A stretch of 64,000 nucleotides of DNA from Metabacillus_B sp050107715 (lineage in GTDB: Bacteria; Bacillota; Bacilli; Bacillales; Bacillaceae): contig NZ_JBNILN010000016.1 in NCBI RefSeq assembly GCF_050107715.1, positions 3,415 to 67,414 of the forward strand, given 5' to 3'. Below, one piece after another: positions 45,259-54,799 of the stretch. How positions within the stretch are numbered: position 1 is the stretch's first letter; the number at the start of each line of letters is the position of its first letter. The notes under the pieces are model-generated. The model searched no databases. It had not been told where the DNA came from and was given only the letters and a program-made list of their open reading frames with translations. A program made the translations under genes and the position numbers.

Positions 45259-45510
45259 ATGAAAAAGTGGACAATTGGAATATTACTTAATCTGCTGATT
45301 TTTGCGCTGCTGATTTTTTTCATCAGACAGCTTGGAAACATGGACAAAGAGCCCGTGAGAGTGGCGGTGTTCTGGACAGTGGCTGCTTTCCTCATTGCAG
45401 GAACCGGTCATATACTAACAAAAAGGACTTCAGAAGAGAGGCATGCTTTTTGGCTTGTTTTTCTTGCAGGGTTTGCAGCAATTGGGATTTGTATGTTTTT
45501 CATTTATTAG
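45259..45510 (+). CDS. small membrane protein, unknown
   Basis: Protein of 83 residues with three hydrophobic segments (about 4-22, 36-53, 62-82) and a short cytosolic loop with KRTSEER. No family recognised. TAGGAGCTG before the ATG is a good ribosome site. Confidence 0.7.
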   Translation: MKKWTIGILLNLLIFALLIFFIRQLGNMDKEPVRVAVFWTVAAFLIAGTGHILTKRTSEERHAFWLVFLAGFAAIGICMFFIY

Positions 45511-45828
45511 CTCCCAGCACGTCCATGTCCGTTTGCGGATGCAGAGTGGAACGGGCAGTAAGCTTTCGCAGACCTAAGGGATCAATCGGTATCTAAAAAC
45601 AATCTGCTCTATATGCGTGAAAACGCTGCGGAAACAATGGCTTTATTCAAAATCTGTATATAACAGGCTTATCAGTCCGCAGAGTACACCCTTTATGCGG
45701 CAAAGCTGCCTCAGGTTCCAGCCGCATACATTTTTCTTATCTGCTGAACCCCGGTTCGTAAGGCCGCTGCTGCCGCGCTATATTATGGCATCAAAAAAAG
45801 CTGCCTGCATCTTTCGGACAGCTCTCAT
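45511..45828. terminator. gap ending in the hsp20 terminator
   Basis: No gene seen. The end holds a minus-strand terminator at about 45797-45829: AGCTGTCC and GGCAGCT followed by T7. The rest looks like eroded intergenic repeat sequence. Confidence 0.55.
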
Positions 45829-46242
45829 TTATTCTACTGTGATTTTTCTCCCTTTCTTTTTTGGAAAGCGGACTGTGAGAAGTCCATTACGGTACTGAGC
45901 TTTCATCTCCTGCAGCATGGCATTCCCCGGGAGATCGATCGTGCGGCTGGCTCCCTCCCATTTGGCCCCATCTTTGTTCTTCTTAGAAGGGAATAAGCTG
46001 ATAGTGAGCTGGCGGAACTTTAATTCCAGATCGATTTCTTCTTTTGTCAAACCTGGCAGCTCTGCCTTAATCATGTAATGGGACATGGTTTCGGTCATCT
46101 CGGCATTAAAATACAGCTTCCCTGCCTGCCTTGTAAATAATCCATCGATCGTATCAAGCAGGGATTTAGAAGGACGCTGTTCAAAAAAATCGTTAATCAT
46201 CTTCATTGGATTCTGGCTGTTCCTGTTTTTTCCTTCTTCCAC
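45829..46242 (-). CDS. Hsp20/alpha-crystallin family protein
   Basis: Small heat-shock type chaperone of 137 residues. N-terminal helix region, then the alpha-crystallin domain (about 45-137): YMIKAELPGLTKEEIDLEL, and YRNGLLTVRFPKKK in place of the usual A-x-x-x-N-G-V-L. The C-terminal I-x-I tail is short (RKITVE). It starts 39 bp after sqhC and is probably cotranscribed, which suggests a link to sporulation, where some bacilli use such proteins in the coat. Confidence 0.85.
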   Translation of the reverse strand: MEEGKNRNSQNPMKMINDFFEQRPSKSLLDTIDGLFTRQAGKLYFNAEMTETMSHYMIKAELPGLTKEEIDLELKFRQLTISLFPSKKNKDGAKWEGASRTIDLPGNAMLQEMKAQYRNGLLTVRFPKKKGRKITVE

Positions 46243-46281
46243 GGCTTCAGCAGCTCCTTTCAGTGTTATTCCTGCTATAGC

Positions 46282-48165
46282 CTATGCGTTTTCCCTATCT
46301 TTTGACCATTTTAAATACTTGGATATAGCAAGAAGAGGAAAAATAAGATCGTAGCTGTGGTAGTGGATATAAAACTGGCCTGCAAAGCCTTGGCCCTTTG
46401 GATAATGAGAGGTCCAATCCGTCTTATTCAGATTGCTCAGCAAATAGCCCATCCCTTTTTCAATAGCAGAGGAAGGGTGCTCCGTACAGCAAATAAGCGC
46501 TTCGAGTGCCCAGGCAGTATGAGTTAGAGTGCTTGCTCCCAATGGGATATACCTCGAATATACGTCGCTTTTACAGGATTCACCCCATCCGCCATCACGG
46601 TTTTGAATCGTCTCCAGCCATTTACGGGCACGGCGAACCGCAGTCTTCTCCGCTTCATACCCTGCAGCTCTTAGACCGGTAAGGGCAGCCCACGTTCCAT
46701 ATATATAACAAATCCCCCATCTGGATTTCCAGGAACCGTCCCGCTCCTGATTATTAAGCAGCCACTGGATACCCTTGGCTACAGCTTCACTTTCCATGTC
46801 CATTTCTGCATAGCCGCATAAAAATTCGATCGTTCTGCCAGTCAGATCAGCTGATGAGGCATCTGAAATAATAAACTCTGCCCTGCTAATCGGAATAAAA
46901 TGTACATAAGGAGGATTGGCATTCCGCTCGAATGAGGCCCATCCACCATCCCCATTTTGCATGCTGAGGACCCAATTAAGCCCTCTTTTCCAGGCTTGAA
47001 GACTTAGCGGATCTGATGCTGCTTCTTTTTGTATTGCCCTTAGAGAGGCACACGTATCATCGACATCCGGATTCATCGAATTAATATCTGAAAAACCCCA
47101 TCCTCCAGGAATTCCTTGAGGGTTATGAATCACCCAGTCTCCAAAGCGGCTGTGCTGCCTGACAAGAAGGTAGCGGTTGGCCCTCTTAACCATTTCATCT
47201 TTCACTCCGGCTTCCTGAAGGGCGCAGGATAGCAGAGAAGTGTTCCAGATATGGGCTGTCGTATATTGCATATGCACCCCATCATAAGATTGAGCGGCCA
47301 TAGCTGCCAGTCCCCGGACAGCTTTCACAATAACAGGATGCGTTTTCTCATATCCTAAAGCCATTAGGGCATAAATCATTAAAAATGTGCAGCTGAAATA
47401 ACTGTATAGGGTCCCGTCTGATTCGAGTCTTGAAAGCATATACGTTTCAGCTTTTTTAAAGGCAGCTTCCTTTAGTCTGCCTGGTCCTTCTGCCATGGAT
47501 TGAACTCCGGATGATATAAGACTGAAAATCCCTCTCCACTCTCCGCTTCTGTAGAGCTCAGGCTCCGTGACTCTCTCCTCTTTTAAACAGGAAAGATCCG
47601 GAGCATCCTGGATTTCCAGCTGAAATTTTTTTCCTGCAGCAACAAGGATCGGCACTAGATTTGCCCTGCCGTAGACTGAAATGTCGTACATATTTACCGG
47701 GAAGTTTTTCGGGAGCAATATCGCTTCAACCGGAACCGGCAGCAGCGCCGGCCAGCTTTCCTGCGAGGTAAGGGCCAGAAGAATTTTCGTAAACAATCCT
47801 GCCTTTTTGATTCCCCCTTTAGACAAAATGAATTCTCGTGCAGCAACCATCTGGGGAGAGGATTCTGCGTAATATCCTGAGAGAATTAGTGCATAATAAG
47901 CTTCAATCGCTGTAGACAAATCCCCATCTTCCTGGTCATGAAAGAGTCTCCAGGAGCCATCCTGCTCCTGTCTCCCGGCTATTCTCTCAGCTATTGGTTT
48001 CGTCAGCTTAAAATCATGAAGGTTCAATGACCGGATAAGCACAATCATAAAACAGTCCGTTTTGATGCCTGTATCAAATAGATAATCCCAGGAGCCATTG
48101 GAAAGCTGTTCTTTTCTTAATTTCTCTGCTAAATACAGCCGCCCCTGTTCCGCTTCCCGAATCAT
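46282..48165 (-). CDS. sqhC: squalene-hopene cyclase family, probable sporulenol synthase
   Basis: Membrane-associated terpene cyclase of 627 residues, a double alpha-barrel protein with many QW repeats (QEQDGSW, QNGDGGW, QERDGSW, QNRDGGWG). The catalytic acid motif DVDD lies at 367-370. B. subtilis SqhC cyclises C35 tetraprenyl-curcumene to sporulenol in spores; the resemblance and the Bacillaceae setting favour that over hopene, but substrate is not certain. ATG 48165 follows AAGGGG at seven bases. Downstream is hsp20; a kinase gene is divergent. Confidence 0.9.
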   Translation of the reverse strand: MIREAEQGRLYLAEKLRKEQLSNGSWDYLFDTGIKTDCFMIVLIRSLNLHDFKLTKPIAERIAGRQEQDGSWRLFHDQEDGDLSTAIEAYYALILSGYYAESSPQMVAAREFILSKGGIKKAGLFTKILLALTSQESWPALLPVPVEAILLPKNFPVNMYDISVYGRANLVPILVAAGKKFQLEIQDAPDLSCLKEERVTEPELYRSGEWRGIFSLISSGVQSMAEGPGRLKEAAFKKAETYMLSRLESDGTLYSYFSCTFLMIYALMALGYEKTHPVIVKAVRGLAAMAAQSYDGVHMQYTTAHIWNTSLLSCALQEAGVKDEMVKRANRYLLVRQHSRFGDWVIHNPQGIPGGWGFSDINSMNPDVDDTCASLRAIQKEAASDPLSLQAWKRGLNWVLSMQNGDGGWASFERNANPPYVHFIPISRAEFIISDASSADLTGRTIEFLCGYAEMDMESEAVAKGIQWLLNNQERDGSWKSRWGICYIYGTWAALTGLRAAGYEAEKTAVRRARKWLETIQNRDGGWGESCKSDVYSRYIPLGASTLTHTAWALEALICCTEHPSSAIEKGMGYLLSNLNKTDWTSHYPKGQGFAGQFYIHYHSYDLIFPLLAISKYLKWSKDRENA

Positions 48166-48226
48166 AAGCACACCCCTTATTATGGAATAAGTAAAAATAT
48201 ATGAGTCTTGTAAAATTTTTATGATC

Positions 48227-48251
48227 AGGAGTTAGTAATTCGGGTAAGAAT
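48227..48251 (+). promoter_or_regulatory. weak sigma-H-like promoter of the kinase
   Basis: AGGAGTT at 48227-48233 and GAAT at 48248-48251 resemble the sigma-H elements RNAGGAWWW and RNNGAAT at about the right spacing. One position in each element departs from consensus. Confidence 0.3.
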
Positions 48252-48291
48252 CAAATAAGATAGTAGTAACTAATCTTAGGGGGGCGGGATA

Positions 48292-50871
48292 ATGAAGGAT
48301 TCAATAACGGACGAAAATTTGAGCAAGCTGCTGCAGATCTATTTCAATCAAACCAATGATGCAATCGTTATTACGGAACTCACATCATTGCGGCCCCTTA
48401 CTGCACATTTTTATCACGTAAATAGAAGAGCATGTGAAATTCTCGGCTGCACGAGTGAAGAAATACTTCAAATCGATCCACACTCTCTTTTTTTCAGCAA
48501 GATTGCTCCGAAAGTTTACCGCTCCATCGAGGAAAAGCTGATAGCAGACACCCATATCACGATAGAAATGGAAATAGAAAACAAATACCAGGAGAGCATC
48601 CCCATAGAAGCCAGCTGCCATTTGCTTGAGGCTGGGGAAAAACACTTCATTTTTTATTCAATCAAACAAATTGCCCGAAGAAAGAGAGAGTTTTATCAGC
48701 TCCTTTCAGAAAAAGAAACTTCCCATGTAATTATGAACACCATACAGGCCTTTGTGGTTCTGCTCAGACCGAATGGCCAAATAGAGGATTGGAACTGGCA
48801 TTGCACGTATCATACTGGATATTCGTATAAGGAAGCGGCGGGAGCATTCATTTGGGATTTAATGCTTGAGAAAGAGCACAGAAAAAGCGCGATGGACTAT
48901 TTCTCAGGCAAAATCGACCCCTTCCCAAAGTACTACGAGAATTACTGGGTGACGAAGACCGGAGGGAAAATGCTGATCCGGTGGTCAAATAAAGAAATCT
49001 ATGATGGGGATGGGAATGTCCTGTACATCGTATGCACCGGCATTGATTTAACAGAAAACAAGTCCTATGAAAGAAAATTAAAAGAAAGTCATGATAAAAT
49101 CCAGCAGCTTATTGAGCACAACCCCGATGGAATTGCCATTTATGAGAACGGCAAGCTAACCTATTTAAATCCTGAAGCGGAAAAGATGCTTGGAATTCGC
49201 TGCGACCAGGCCTCCGGGTCTTTACTGGATCGAATTCATCCTGCAGATCAAAAGCTCGCTTATGAATCGATCCGATCACTTCTCCAGCATGAAACAGAAA
49301 TCGCCGGTCCGGTTGAATTAAATTTTTCAATGGATGATGGAAGCATCGCGACTGTGGAAGCAAAAGGCATTTCTGATTGGAATCAAAATGAAGCTTCTGC
49401 TCTCGTGATGATGCGGGACATTACCCAGCGCAAAAAAGCGGAAGCAGAAATTCAAACTGCCTTTAATCAGATTCAGGATATATTGTGCTCAAGCGTAGAA
49501 GGCATATTGGGAATGAATGACCAGGGCGAAGCAGTTTTCGCAAACTCTTCTCTTTCACTTGCTTTACATTTGGACAACTCTCAGATCATTGGCAAGCCTG
49601 TTGAAACTTTTCTTAATAAGATCCTGACCGACAGCAGCTTAAAGCAGCTTCTTTCAGAAGGCCAGCCCATTGAAGCCGCTATTGAAACCGACGGAGCAAC
49701 CAAATATTTTGAGCTCTCCGCAAACCCGATGCGAAATGGGAAAGGCCATGTCCTGACATTCTATGATCAGACAGACCGAATTCTTTTAGAGAATGTTAAA
49801 TATCGGTACTACAATGCCATAACATGCGGAATAACGGTGCAAAACGCAGATGGAGACATCATTTTTGCCAACGAATGCGCCTCAGAAATACTTGGATATT
49901 CCAGCTCCGATATATTAAATATGAATTCCTTCAACGAGGAATGGCAGGCAAGGGATGAAACAGGACAGCTCCTAAAAGGCCAGGAGCACCCCTCTATGAC
50001 AACACTGCGGACAAAAAAAGAAATTTCCCATTTTGTTATGGGGGTATATAACCCGGAACGGAGACAAAACCGGTGGATATTACTTGATACACGAATCCTT
50101 TATGCGGATCAGGGCGAAGCGGTCGAATACATCATCGCTACCTTTCAGGACATTACGGACCGCATTGAAATGGAAAAAATGCTGAAAAGCCAGGAAAAAC
50201 TGGCACTTGCAGGGAATATGGCTACCGCCGTTGCACACGAGGTGCGCAATCCGCTTACCTCTGTTCTTGGATTCGTTCAGCTGCTGGAATCTTCTGATGA
50301 GCTGAACAGAGAGTATTTAAGAGTTATGAAAAAGGAGCTTGAACATATCAGACTCATAACCAATGAGTTTTTAACTTTAGCAAAACCTGAAGACGCCGAA
50401 GTGGTAAAGCTGAACCTCGAAACAGAAATTATCGAACCGCTGATTCGGATGCTATTGCCAGATTTGCATGACCGCGGCATTGCAGTTGAGTTCATCCGTA
50501 ACCCTGATGAAGCCTTTTTTATAGATGGAAAAGCGGATTCCCTTAAGCAATTATTTTTAAATTTCTTAACCAACTCTATAGAAGCCATACCTAATAAAGG
50601 GACCATAACCATCGGAGTGATGCAAAGCGAAAATAAGCTGATCATTTCAATCGAAGACACCGGCATTGGAATACCGGAGGAACGGATCCCATTTTTAGGA
50701 GAGCCCTTTTATTCCATAAAAGAAAAAGGAACCGGTTTAGGTCTTCTTATCTGCCGGAAAATCCTGGAGGATCATATGGGGGATTTGACTATTGAAAGTA
50801 CCCCGGGCACCGGAACGAAGGTGATTGTAACTCTTCCCGCTTCTTCTGGGACAAACAGCGAAACAGCATGA
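48292..50871 (+). CDS. multi-PAS sensor histidine kinase (KinA/KinE type)
   Basis: Soluble sensor kinase of 859 residues with no membrane segment. About five PAS domains in series (near 10-125, 140-255, 265-385, 390-500, 505-640) are followed by the dimerisation helix with phospho-acceptor His649 in AVAHEVRNPLTSVLGFVQLL, then an HATPase domain with the N box, IEDTGIGIPEERIPFLGEPFYSIK and GTGLGL. This core is that of Bacillus sporulation kinases feeding the Spo0F phosphorelay. No response regulator is adjacent, consistent with that. Strong GGGGGGCGGG site. Confidence 0.88.
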   Translation: MKDSITDENLSKLLQIYFNQTNDAIVITELTSLRPLTAHFYHVNRRACEILGCTSEEILQIDPHSLFFSKIAPKVYRSIEEKLIADTHITIEMEIENKYQESIPIEASCHLLEAGEKHFIFYSIKQIARRKREFYQLLSEKETSHVIMNTIQAFVVLLRPNGQIEDWNWHCTYHTGYSYKEAAGAFIWDLMLEKEHRKSAMDYFSGKIDPFPKYYENYWVTKTGGKMLIRWSNKEIYDGDGNVLYIVCTGIDLTENKSYERKLKESHDKIQQLIEHNPDGIAIYENGKLTYLNPEAEKMLGIRCDQASGSLLDRIHPADQKLAYESIRSLLQHETEIAGPVELNFSMDDGSIATVEAKGISDWNQNEASALVMMRDITQRKKAEAEIQTAFNQIQDILCSSVEGILGMNDQGEAVFANSSLSLALHLDNSQIIGKPVETFLNKILTDSSLKQLLSEGQPIEAAIETDGATKYFELSANPMRNGKGHVLTFYDQTDRILLENVKYRYYNAITCGITVQNADGDIIFANECASEILGYSSSDILNMNSFNEEWQARDETGQLLKGQEHPSMTTLRTKKEISHFVMGVYNPERRQNRWILLDTRILYADQGEAVEYIIATFQDITDRIEMEKMLKSQEKLALAGNMATAVAHEVRNPLTSVLGFVQLLESSDELNREYLRVMKKELEHIRLITNEFLTLAKPEDAEVVKLNLETEIIEPLIRMLLPDLHDRGIAVEFIRNPDEAFFIDGKADSLKQLFLNFLTNSIEAIPNKGTITIGVMQSENKLIISIEDTGIGIPEERIPFLGEPFYSIKEKGTGLGLLICRKILEDHMGDLTIESTPGTGTKVIVTLPASSGTNSETA

Positions 50872-50876
50872 GTCAA

Positions 50877-50955
50877 CAGATCCTGCTCCAGGATCTGTTT
50901 TTCTATTGATTAATAAACAAATAAAAACGGACAGCAGCTGCTGTCCGTTCTATGT
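50877..50955. terminator. two terminators between the kinase and the YtxH-like gene
   Basis: ACAGATCCTG and CAGGATCTGT with TTTTT (50877-50905) end the kinase. ACGGACAGCAG and CTGCTGTCCGT with TTTTA on the minus strand (50926-50953) end the YtxH-like gene. Confidence 0.85.
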
Positions 50956-50966
50956 AACATTCTGAG

Positions 50967-51503
50967 TTAGAGATTTGCAGAATCCTTTGAGCGATTGGAT
51001 TGGCTTGGCACAGAGGATTCAAAGTTATCTGTGCTTATAGAGGAGGTTGTTTTCTCTGTTTCAGAACTGAGGGGTTCAGTCAGTTCCGAACCGGCTTCTG
51101 CTACTTTTCCGCCAACCTCTTTAACATCTTCTGCTGCTTCTTTTACATTCTCGAAGGCTTCCTGAGATGTGGAAGCAGCTTCATTCAATTTTTTAAACAC
51201 CCCGTTATTTAAGCTCTCATAAATATTCTGCGCATCCCTGATTGCGGACTCGAGTGTGTTTTTTGCCGTATTGAATTGGGATACAAATTGGTTCTTCACT
51301 TCTCCCGGATTATCCTTTACATTTTGGACGATTCCCACCGTGGAATCCTTTAAACCAGTGGCACCTTTTGTTACTTTTTTCCTTGTATTGGAATCAAGCA
51401 TAGCTACTGCCCCGCCAATTACAGCACCTATAATCATCCCTCTTACAAGCTTGCTGTTTTTTGCGGTCTGTTTTTTACTGTCCTGAATCGTAACTTGAGT
51501 CAT
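50967..51503 (-). CDS. YtxH-domain protein
   Basis: Protein of 178 residues. A single hydrophobic segment rich in Gly (LVRGMIIGAVIGGAVAML, about 19-36) is followed by a long amphipathic helix region, LEA/apolipoprotein-like (AKNTLESAIRDAQNIYESL, EAFENVKEAAEDVKEVGGKV), and a Ser-rich tail. YtxH-type proteins are general-stress proteins of bacilli. No sigma-B promoter could be assigned here. Confidence 0.78.
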   Translation of the reverse strand: MTQVTIQDSKKQTAKNSKLVRGMIIGAVIGGAVAMLDSNTRKKVTKGATGLKDSTVGIVQNVKDNPGEVKNQFVSQFNTAKNTLESAIRDAQNIYESLNNGVFKKLNEAASTSQEAFENVKEAAEDVKEVGGKVAEAGSELTEPLSSETEKTTSSISTDNFESSVPSQSNRSKDSANL

Positions 51504-51606
51504 TGCCTGAATTCCTCCTTAAAATCGATTTGTCTTACAATACCCCTGCTTAAGCAGGGGTAAACACGAAAGATGTACTTTTTATATTGCTTTGGATCAG
51601 AAGTCT

Positions 51607-53031
51607 CTATAGACCCAGAGAAATGTATTTCACTTCCAGATACTCTTCGATTCCCTGTCTCCCGCCTTCCCTGCCAAGTCCGCTCTCTTTCATTCCGCCG
51701 AAAGGAGCTTGAGCAGTAGAAGGGAGTCCGTCATTCAAACCGACAATTCCGTATTGGAGTGCTTCTACAATCTTAACACCCTGTGATATATTTTCCGTGT
51801 ATACATAGGCAGCAAGACCGAATGGAGAACCGTTCGCCCTCCTGATAGCCTCTTCCATGCTCTGAACCTTTGTGACAGGAGCAACCGGGCCAAATGTTTC
51901 TTCATTCATGCAGAGCATATCATCCGTTGCTTCACTGACTATAACCGGCTCGATGTAATACCCTTTTAAATCAGGAATGCCCTGAGGACTTCTTAGCAAT
52001 GTGGCTCCTTTTTTTTCCGCATCTGCTATATGCTCTTTTACTTTTTCTAAGCCATCATCATCAATTAGAGGACCGACAGCGACATCCTCATCCATTCCAT
52101 TCCCAACTTTTAATTCAAATACAGCCTGTTTAAATTTTTCTATAAACTCTTCATAAACTGCTTCGTGGACATAGGCTCTGTTCGTGCATATGCAGGTCTG
52201 GCCGGAGTTTCTGAATTTAGAAGCTGCCATTGCCCTGGCTGCGTTTTGAAGATTAGCATCATCCATTACGATAAACGGGGCATGGCCTCCCAGTTCAAGG
52301 GAAACCTTTTTCATTGTATCAGCCGAACCCTTCATCAGCGTTTTTCCGACCTCTGTTGAGCCTGTAAAAGACAGCTTTTTTATTCTTTCATCAGCAAGCC
52401 ATGTTTCAGAGATTTCCTTGGAGGACCCTGTGATGACATTCAATACACCTTTCGGCAGGCCGGCTTCCTCTGCCAGCTCGGCTAATCTCAGGGCTGTCAG
52501 GGGAGTGGCTGAAGCTGGTTTAACCACAACTGTACAGCCAGCTGCAAGGGCAGGTCCTACTTTCCTCGTAATCATGGCAGCAGGGAAATTCCATGGAGTG
52601 ATGGCCGCCACTACCCCCACAGGCTGTTTAATGACAAATAGACGTTTATCGGGGGAAGATGCCGGAATGGTCTCACCGTAGACCCTCTTTCCCTCTTCTG
52701 CATACCATTTAATAAAACTGTTGGCATAGCCGACCTCACCGATTGCTTCCTTCAAGGGTTTTCCCTGCTCTTCTGTCATAATTGCCCCGATTTCATTCTG
52801 GTGCTCCTTTATCAAGGCATACCATTTCTCCAGATATTCTGCACGGTCATAGGCAGTCAGAGCTGACCATTCAGACAGTGCATCATGGGCTGCATCCGCA
52901 GCTGCTTTCGCTTCAATTGCCCCGCCTTTTGGTACGGTAGCAAACACCTCTCTGGTTGCAGGGTTTTCTATACTGATTTTCTCATCCTTGTTCATCCAGT
53001 TTCCATTTATATACGCTGGCCAAGCTTTCAT
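51607..53031 (-). CDS. gabD: succinate-semialdehyde dehydrogenase (aldehyde dehydrogenase family)
   Basis: NAD(P)-dependent oxidation of succinate semialdehyde to succinate in GABA breakdown. The 474-residue protein has the cofactor region WNFPAAMITRK, catalytic Glu in LELGGHAP (Glu246) and catalytic Cys280 in NSGQTCIC. The C-terminal GLNDGLPSTAQAPFGGMKESG fits the SSADH subgroup. Other aldehyde substrates are possible; no gabT is nearby. GGAGGG precedes the ATG. Confidence 0.88.
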   Translation of the reverse strand: MKAWPAYINGNWMNKDEKISIENPATREVFATVPKGGAIEAKAAADAAHDALSEWSALTAYDRAEYLEKWYALIKEHQNEIGAIMTEEQGKPLKEAIGEVGYANSFIKWYAEEGKRVYGETIPASSPDKRLFVIKQPVGVVAAITPWNFPAAMITRKVGPALAAGCTVVVKPASATPLTALRLAELAEEAGLPKGVLNVITGSSKEISETWLADERIKKLSFTGSTEVGKTLMKGSADTMKKVSLELGGHAPFIVMDDANLQNAARAMAASKFRNSGQTCICTNRAYVHEAVYEEFIEKFKQAVFELKVGNGMDEDVAVGPLIDDDGLEKVKEHIADAEKKGATLLRSPQGIPDLKGYYIEPVIVSEATDDMLCMNEETFGPVAPVTKVQSMEEAIRRANGSPFGLAAYVYTENISQGVKIVEALQYGIVGLNDGLPSTAQAPFGGMKESGLGREGGRQGIEEYLEVKYISLGL

Positions 53032-53288
53032 AAGGAACCCTCCTGTAAACTTTACTTTCTGTTTTTTTCCACTAAACTAGATGCTAGTAAACATTAATTT
53101 TTAAATTTGAAGGCTTTGATAAAGCTTATTGTTTTAATTGGAGCGGAAAGCGTAAGACGCCTGATGGAGCACCTTGGCCGCACATTGATGAGGGGGCTCA
53201 CACGCCTTTGGATAGGCGCACAGCCTGTCAGTTGCTTTTAACAGCTGAGTTCAGCAGAACGAATGGAAAAAAAGGAGGAATGAAACAT

Positions 53289-53447
53289 ATGGATAAGAAG
53301 GATGGATGGAAAGCTGCTTGCGGAATCGGTCTTTTCGCCTTTCTAGCCTGGAATGAGTTCAATAAGTTTAAAAAGGAATTGAAACGATCAGGCGGGCGGG
53401 AATGGTGCACTGAAAAGAGCGGGAAAAATGAAGGAAAAGAGCATTAA
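53289..53447 (+). CDS. small hypothetical protein
   Basis: Protein of 52 residues with a short hydrophobic stretch (ACGIGLFAFLAW, about 9-20) and a very charged Lys/Glu/Gly-rich second half. AAAGGAGG lies ten bases before ATG 53289. No family recognised. A GC-rich inverted repeat (53458-53489) follows. Confidence 0.55.
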   Translation: MDKKDGWKAACGIGLFAFLAWNEFNKFKKELKRSGGREWCTEKSGKNEGKEH

Positions 53448-53457
53448 AGAGCCTCAA

Positions 53458-53489
53458 AGAGCCGGGCCGGGATAATCGGGCCGGCTCTA
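53458..53489. terminator. GC-rich inverted repeat after the small gene
   Basis: AGAGCCGG and CCGGCTCT with inner CC/GG pairing. T-tracts are poor, so it may stop transcription only weakly on either strand. Confidence 0.5.
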
Positions 53490-53501
53490 TCCATTTAGTG
53501 A

Positions 53502-53801
53502 TTAATAGGTGTTTTCAAATTGCCGGGCTGCTTCTTGATCAGATCGGGACATTTCTGAAGGAGTCTTTTCTGCGATTTCTGACAGCTGAGACATGGCTTC
53601 AATCAATTTTTCGAGCTCTTTTTTTATGCAATCAGAATGGTATGAAACCTCCAGCAGTTTAAGGTTGGGATAATGGGAGGAAGCTTTATAGTATGAATGC
53701 ACAAACCCCTGCTGTACTTCAAGCAATTCTTTTTCACGCGCTTTCAGCTGGCTGCTTAAAGCAGTCAATTCATCGGCGCGTAATTTAATTTGATGGCTCA
53801 T
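53502..53801 (-). CDS. small helical protein, partner of the WxG-type protein
   Basis: Protein of 99 residues, all-helical with heptad character (ELTALSSQLKAREKELLEVQ, then CIKKELEKLIEAMSQLSEI). No WxG motif itself. Its start codon shares a base with the upstream stop (TAATG), so it is coupled to the WxG-type gene. Small helical pairs like this are typical of type VII secretion substrates or their chaperones; here no toxin or secretion gene adjoins. Confidence 0.6.
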   Translation of the reverse strand: MSHQIKLRADELTALSSQLKAREKELLEVQQGFVHSYYKASSHYPNLKLLEVSYHSDCIKKELEKLIEAMSQLSEIAEKTPSEMSRSDQEAARQFENTY

Positions 53802-54139
53802 TAAATGGTATCTCTCGCTTTCTCTTCTAGCTGTTCAGCAAGCTCCGACAGCCGCACTTCCTCGTTTTGCAGACCGGAAATCATTTGATTCATATGGTTG
53901 TATATCGAGACAAATGCATCTGTTGCATCTTCCATTACCCTGTTAAATCCATCCGCGCTTTTCCCTGTCCAATCATAAGCTGCTTCCGATACATGGTTGG
54001 TTGTCTGGTGAATAATACCGGTAAACTGGTCCATAAGTAAAACGAGTTCGCCTCTGAGCAGCTGTACCGCATAGCAATCACCTTCCGTGTTCATTACGCT
54101 CCTCATAAGCTGATTGAAGCGATCCATCTCATTCACCAT
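53801..54139 (-). CDS. WXG100-like small protein
   Basis: Protein of 112 residues, helix-turn-helix hairpin in form: MDRFNQLMRSVMN through HQTTNHVSEAAYD, a WTGKSADGF turn (Trp57), then FVSIYNHMNQMISGLQNEEVRLSEL. WxG in the turn between helices is the hallmark of the WXG100/ESAT-6 superfamily. Length is typical. A GGGGTG site lies before the ATG. Confidence 0.62.
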   Translation of the reverse strand: MVNEMDRFNQLMRSVMNTEGDCYAVQLLRGELVLLMDQFTGIIHQTTNHVSEAAYDWTGKSADGFNRVMEDATDAFVSIYNHMNQMISGLQNEEVRLSELAEQLEEKARDTI

Positions 54140-54799
54140 TTTTCACCCCATCTTCTTCTTTCTTCAAGTATAGGAGATATTTTGAAATAAGCACAACGGA
54201 AATTTGGATTATTATAATAGGAAGAACACCTGAAGATTTTGTCGATTTAAGTCGAATCGATAGTCCTTGTTTTCGTTTTATGAGCTGTAATGCTTAGACT
54301 AAGATAGAGCAATAGGACTCATCCATGTCATTATTCACCTATTTTTTAAATAAAGAATCTTTATAGATGTATTTCAGCACGTCTAAAACACATCTATCCT
54401 CACAAATAATACCCTTAAAATGGAATTTACTTATCCGTTAACAAGTCCTTTCATCGTGTAAGGATTTGGATTTGCAGCTTATTTAAAAGATTTTTATTTA
54501 ATAGAAAGAATGGGATGAATGCCAGGTTCCATCGTTCTGCAGTTGAATTCTGGTTCAACCGCCTTTTAGCAATTAATGCTCTAATTTAGTAATGCGCCGG
54601 CACACCCTGCCCTTAGACACATAGTTGCTTATATTCCTCCGCTGCCGGCATGGCTCTTGCAGCAGCGATGATCCCCGCAATCGGGCATGTTGGATTTTTC
54701 ACTATTATGACGTTTATCTTATTGATACACAGGGTATAAAAAACCATGCTTTTCTATATTTTACTTAATTATACATATTGAGAGGAAGTGTTTTGTTTC
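54140..54799. other. 650-bp gap, mostly without features
   Basis: AT-rich stretch without a convincing gene. At 54650-54739 a frame reads MALAAAMIPAIGHVGFFTIM and ends in a stop, open upstream but without a ribosome site. It looks like the tail of a lost membrane protein. No RNA gene seen. Confidence 0.35.

Noticed and set aside
45617..45898. 93-codon plus frame near hsp20
   Set aside because: Runs through the hsp20 terminator and its 3' end; no ribosome site and poor composition.
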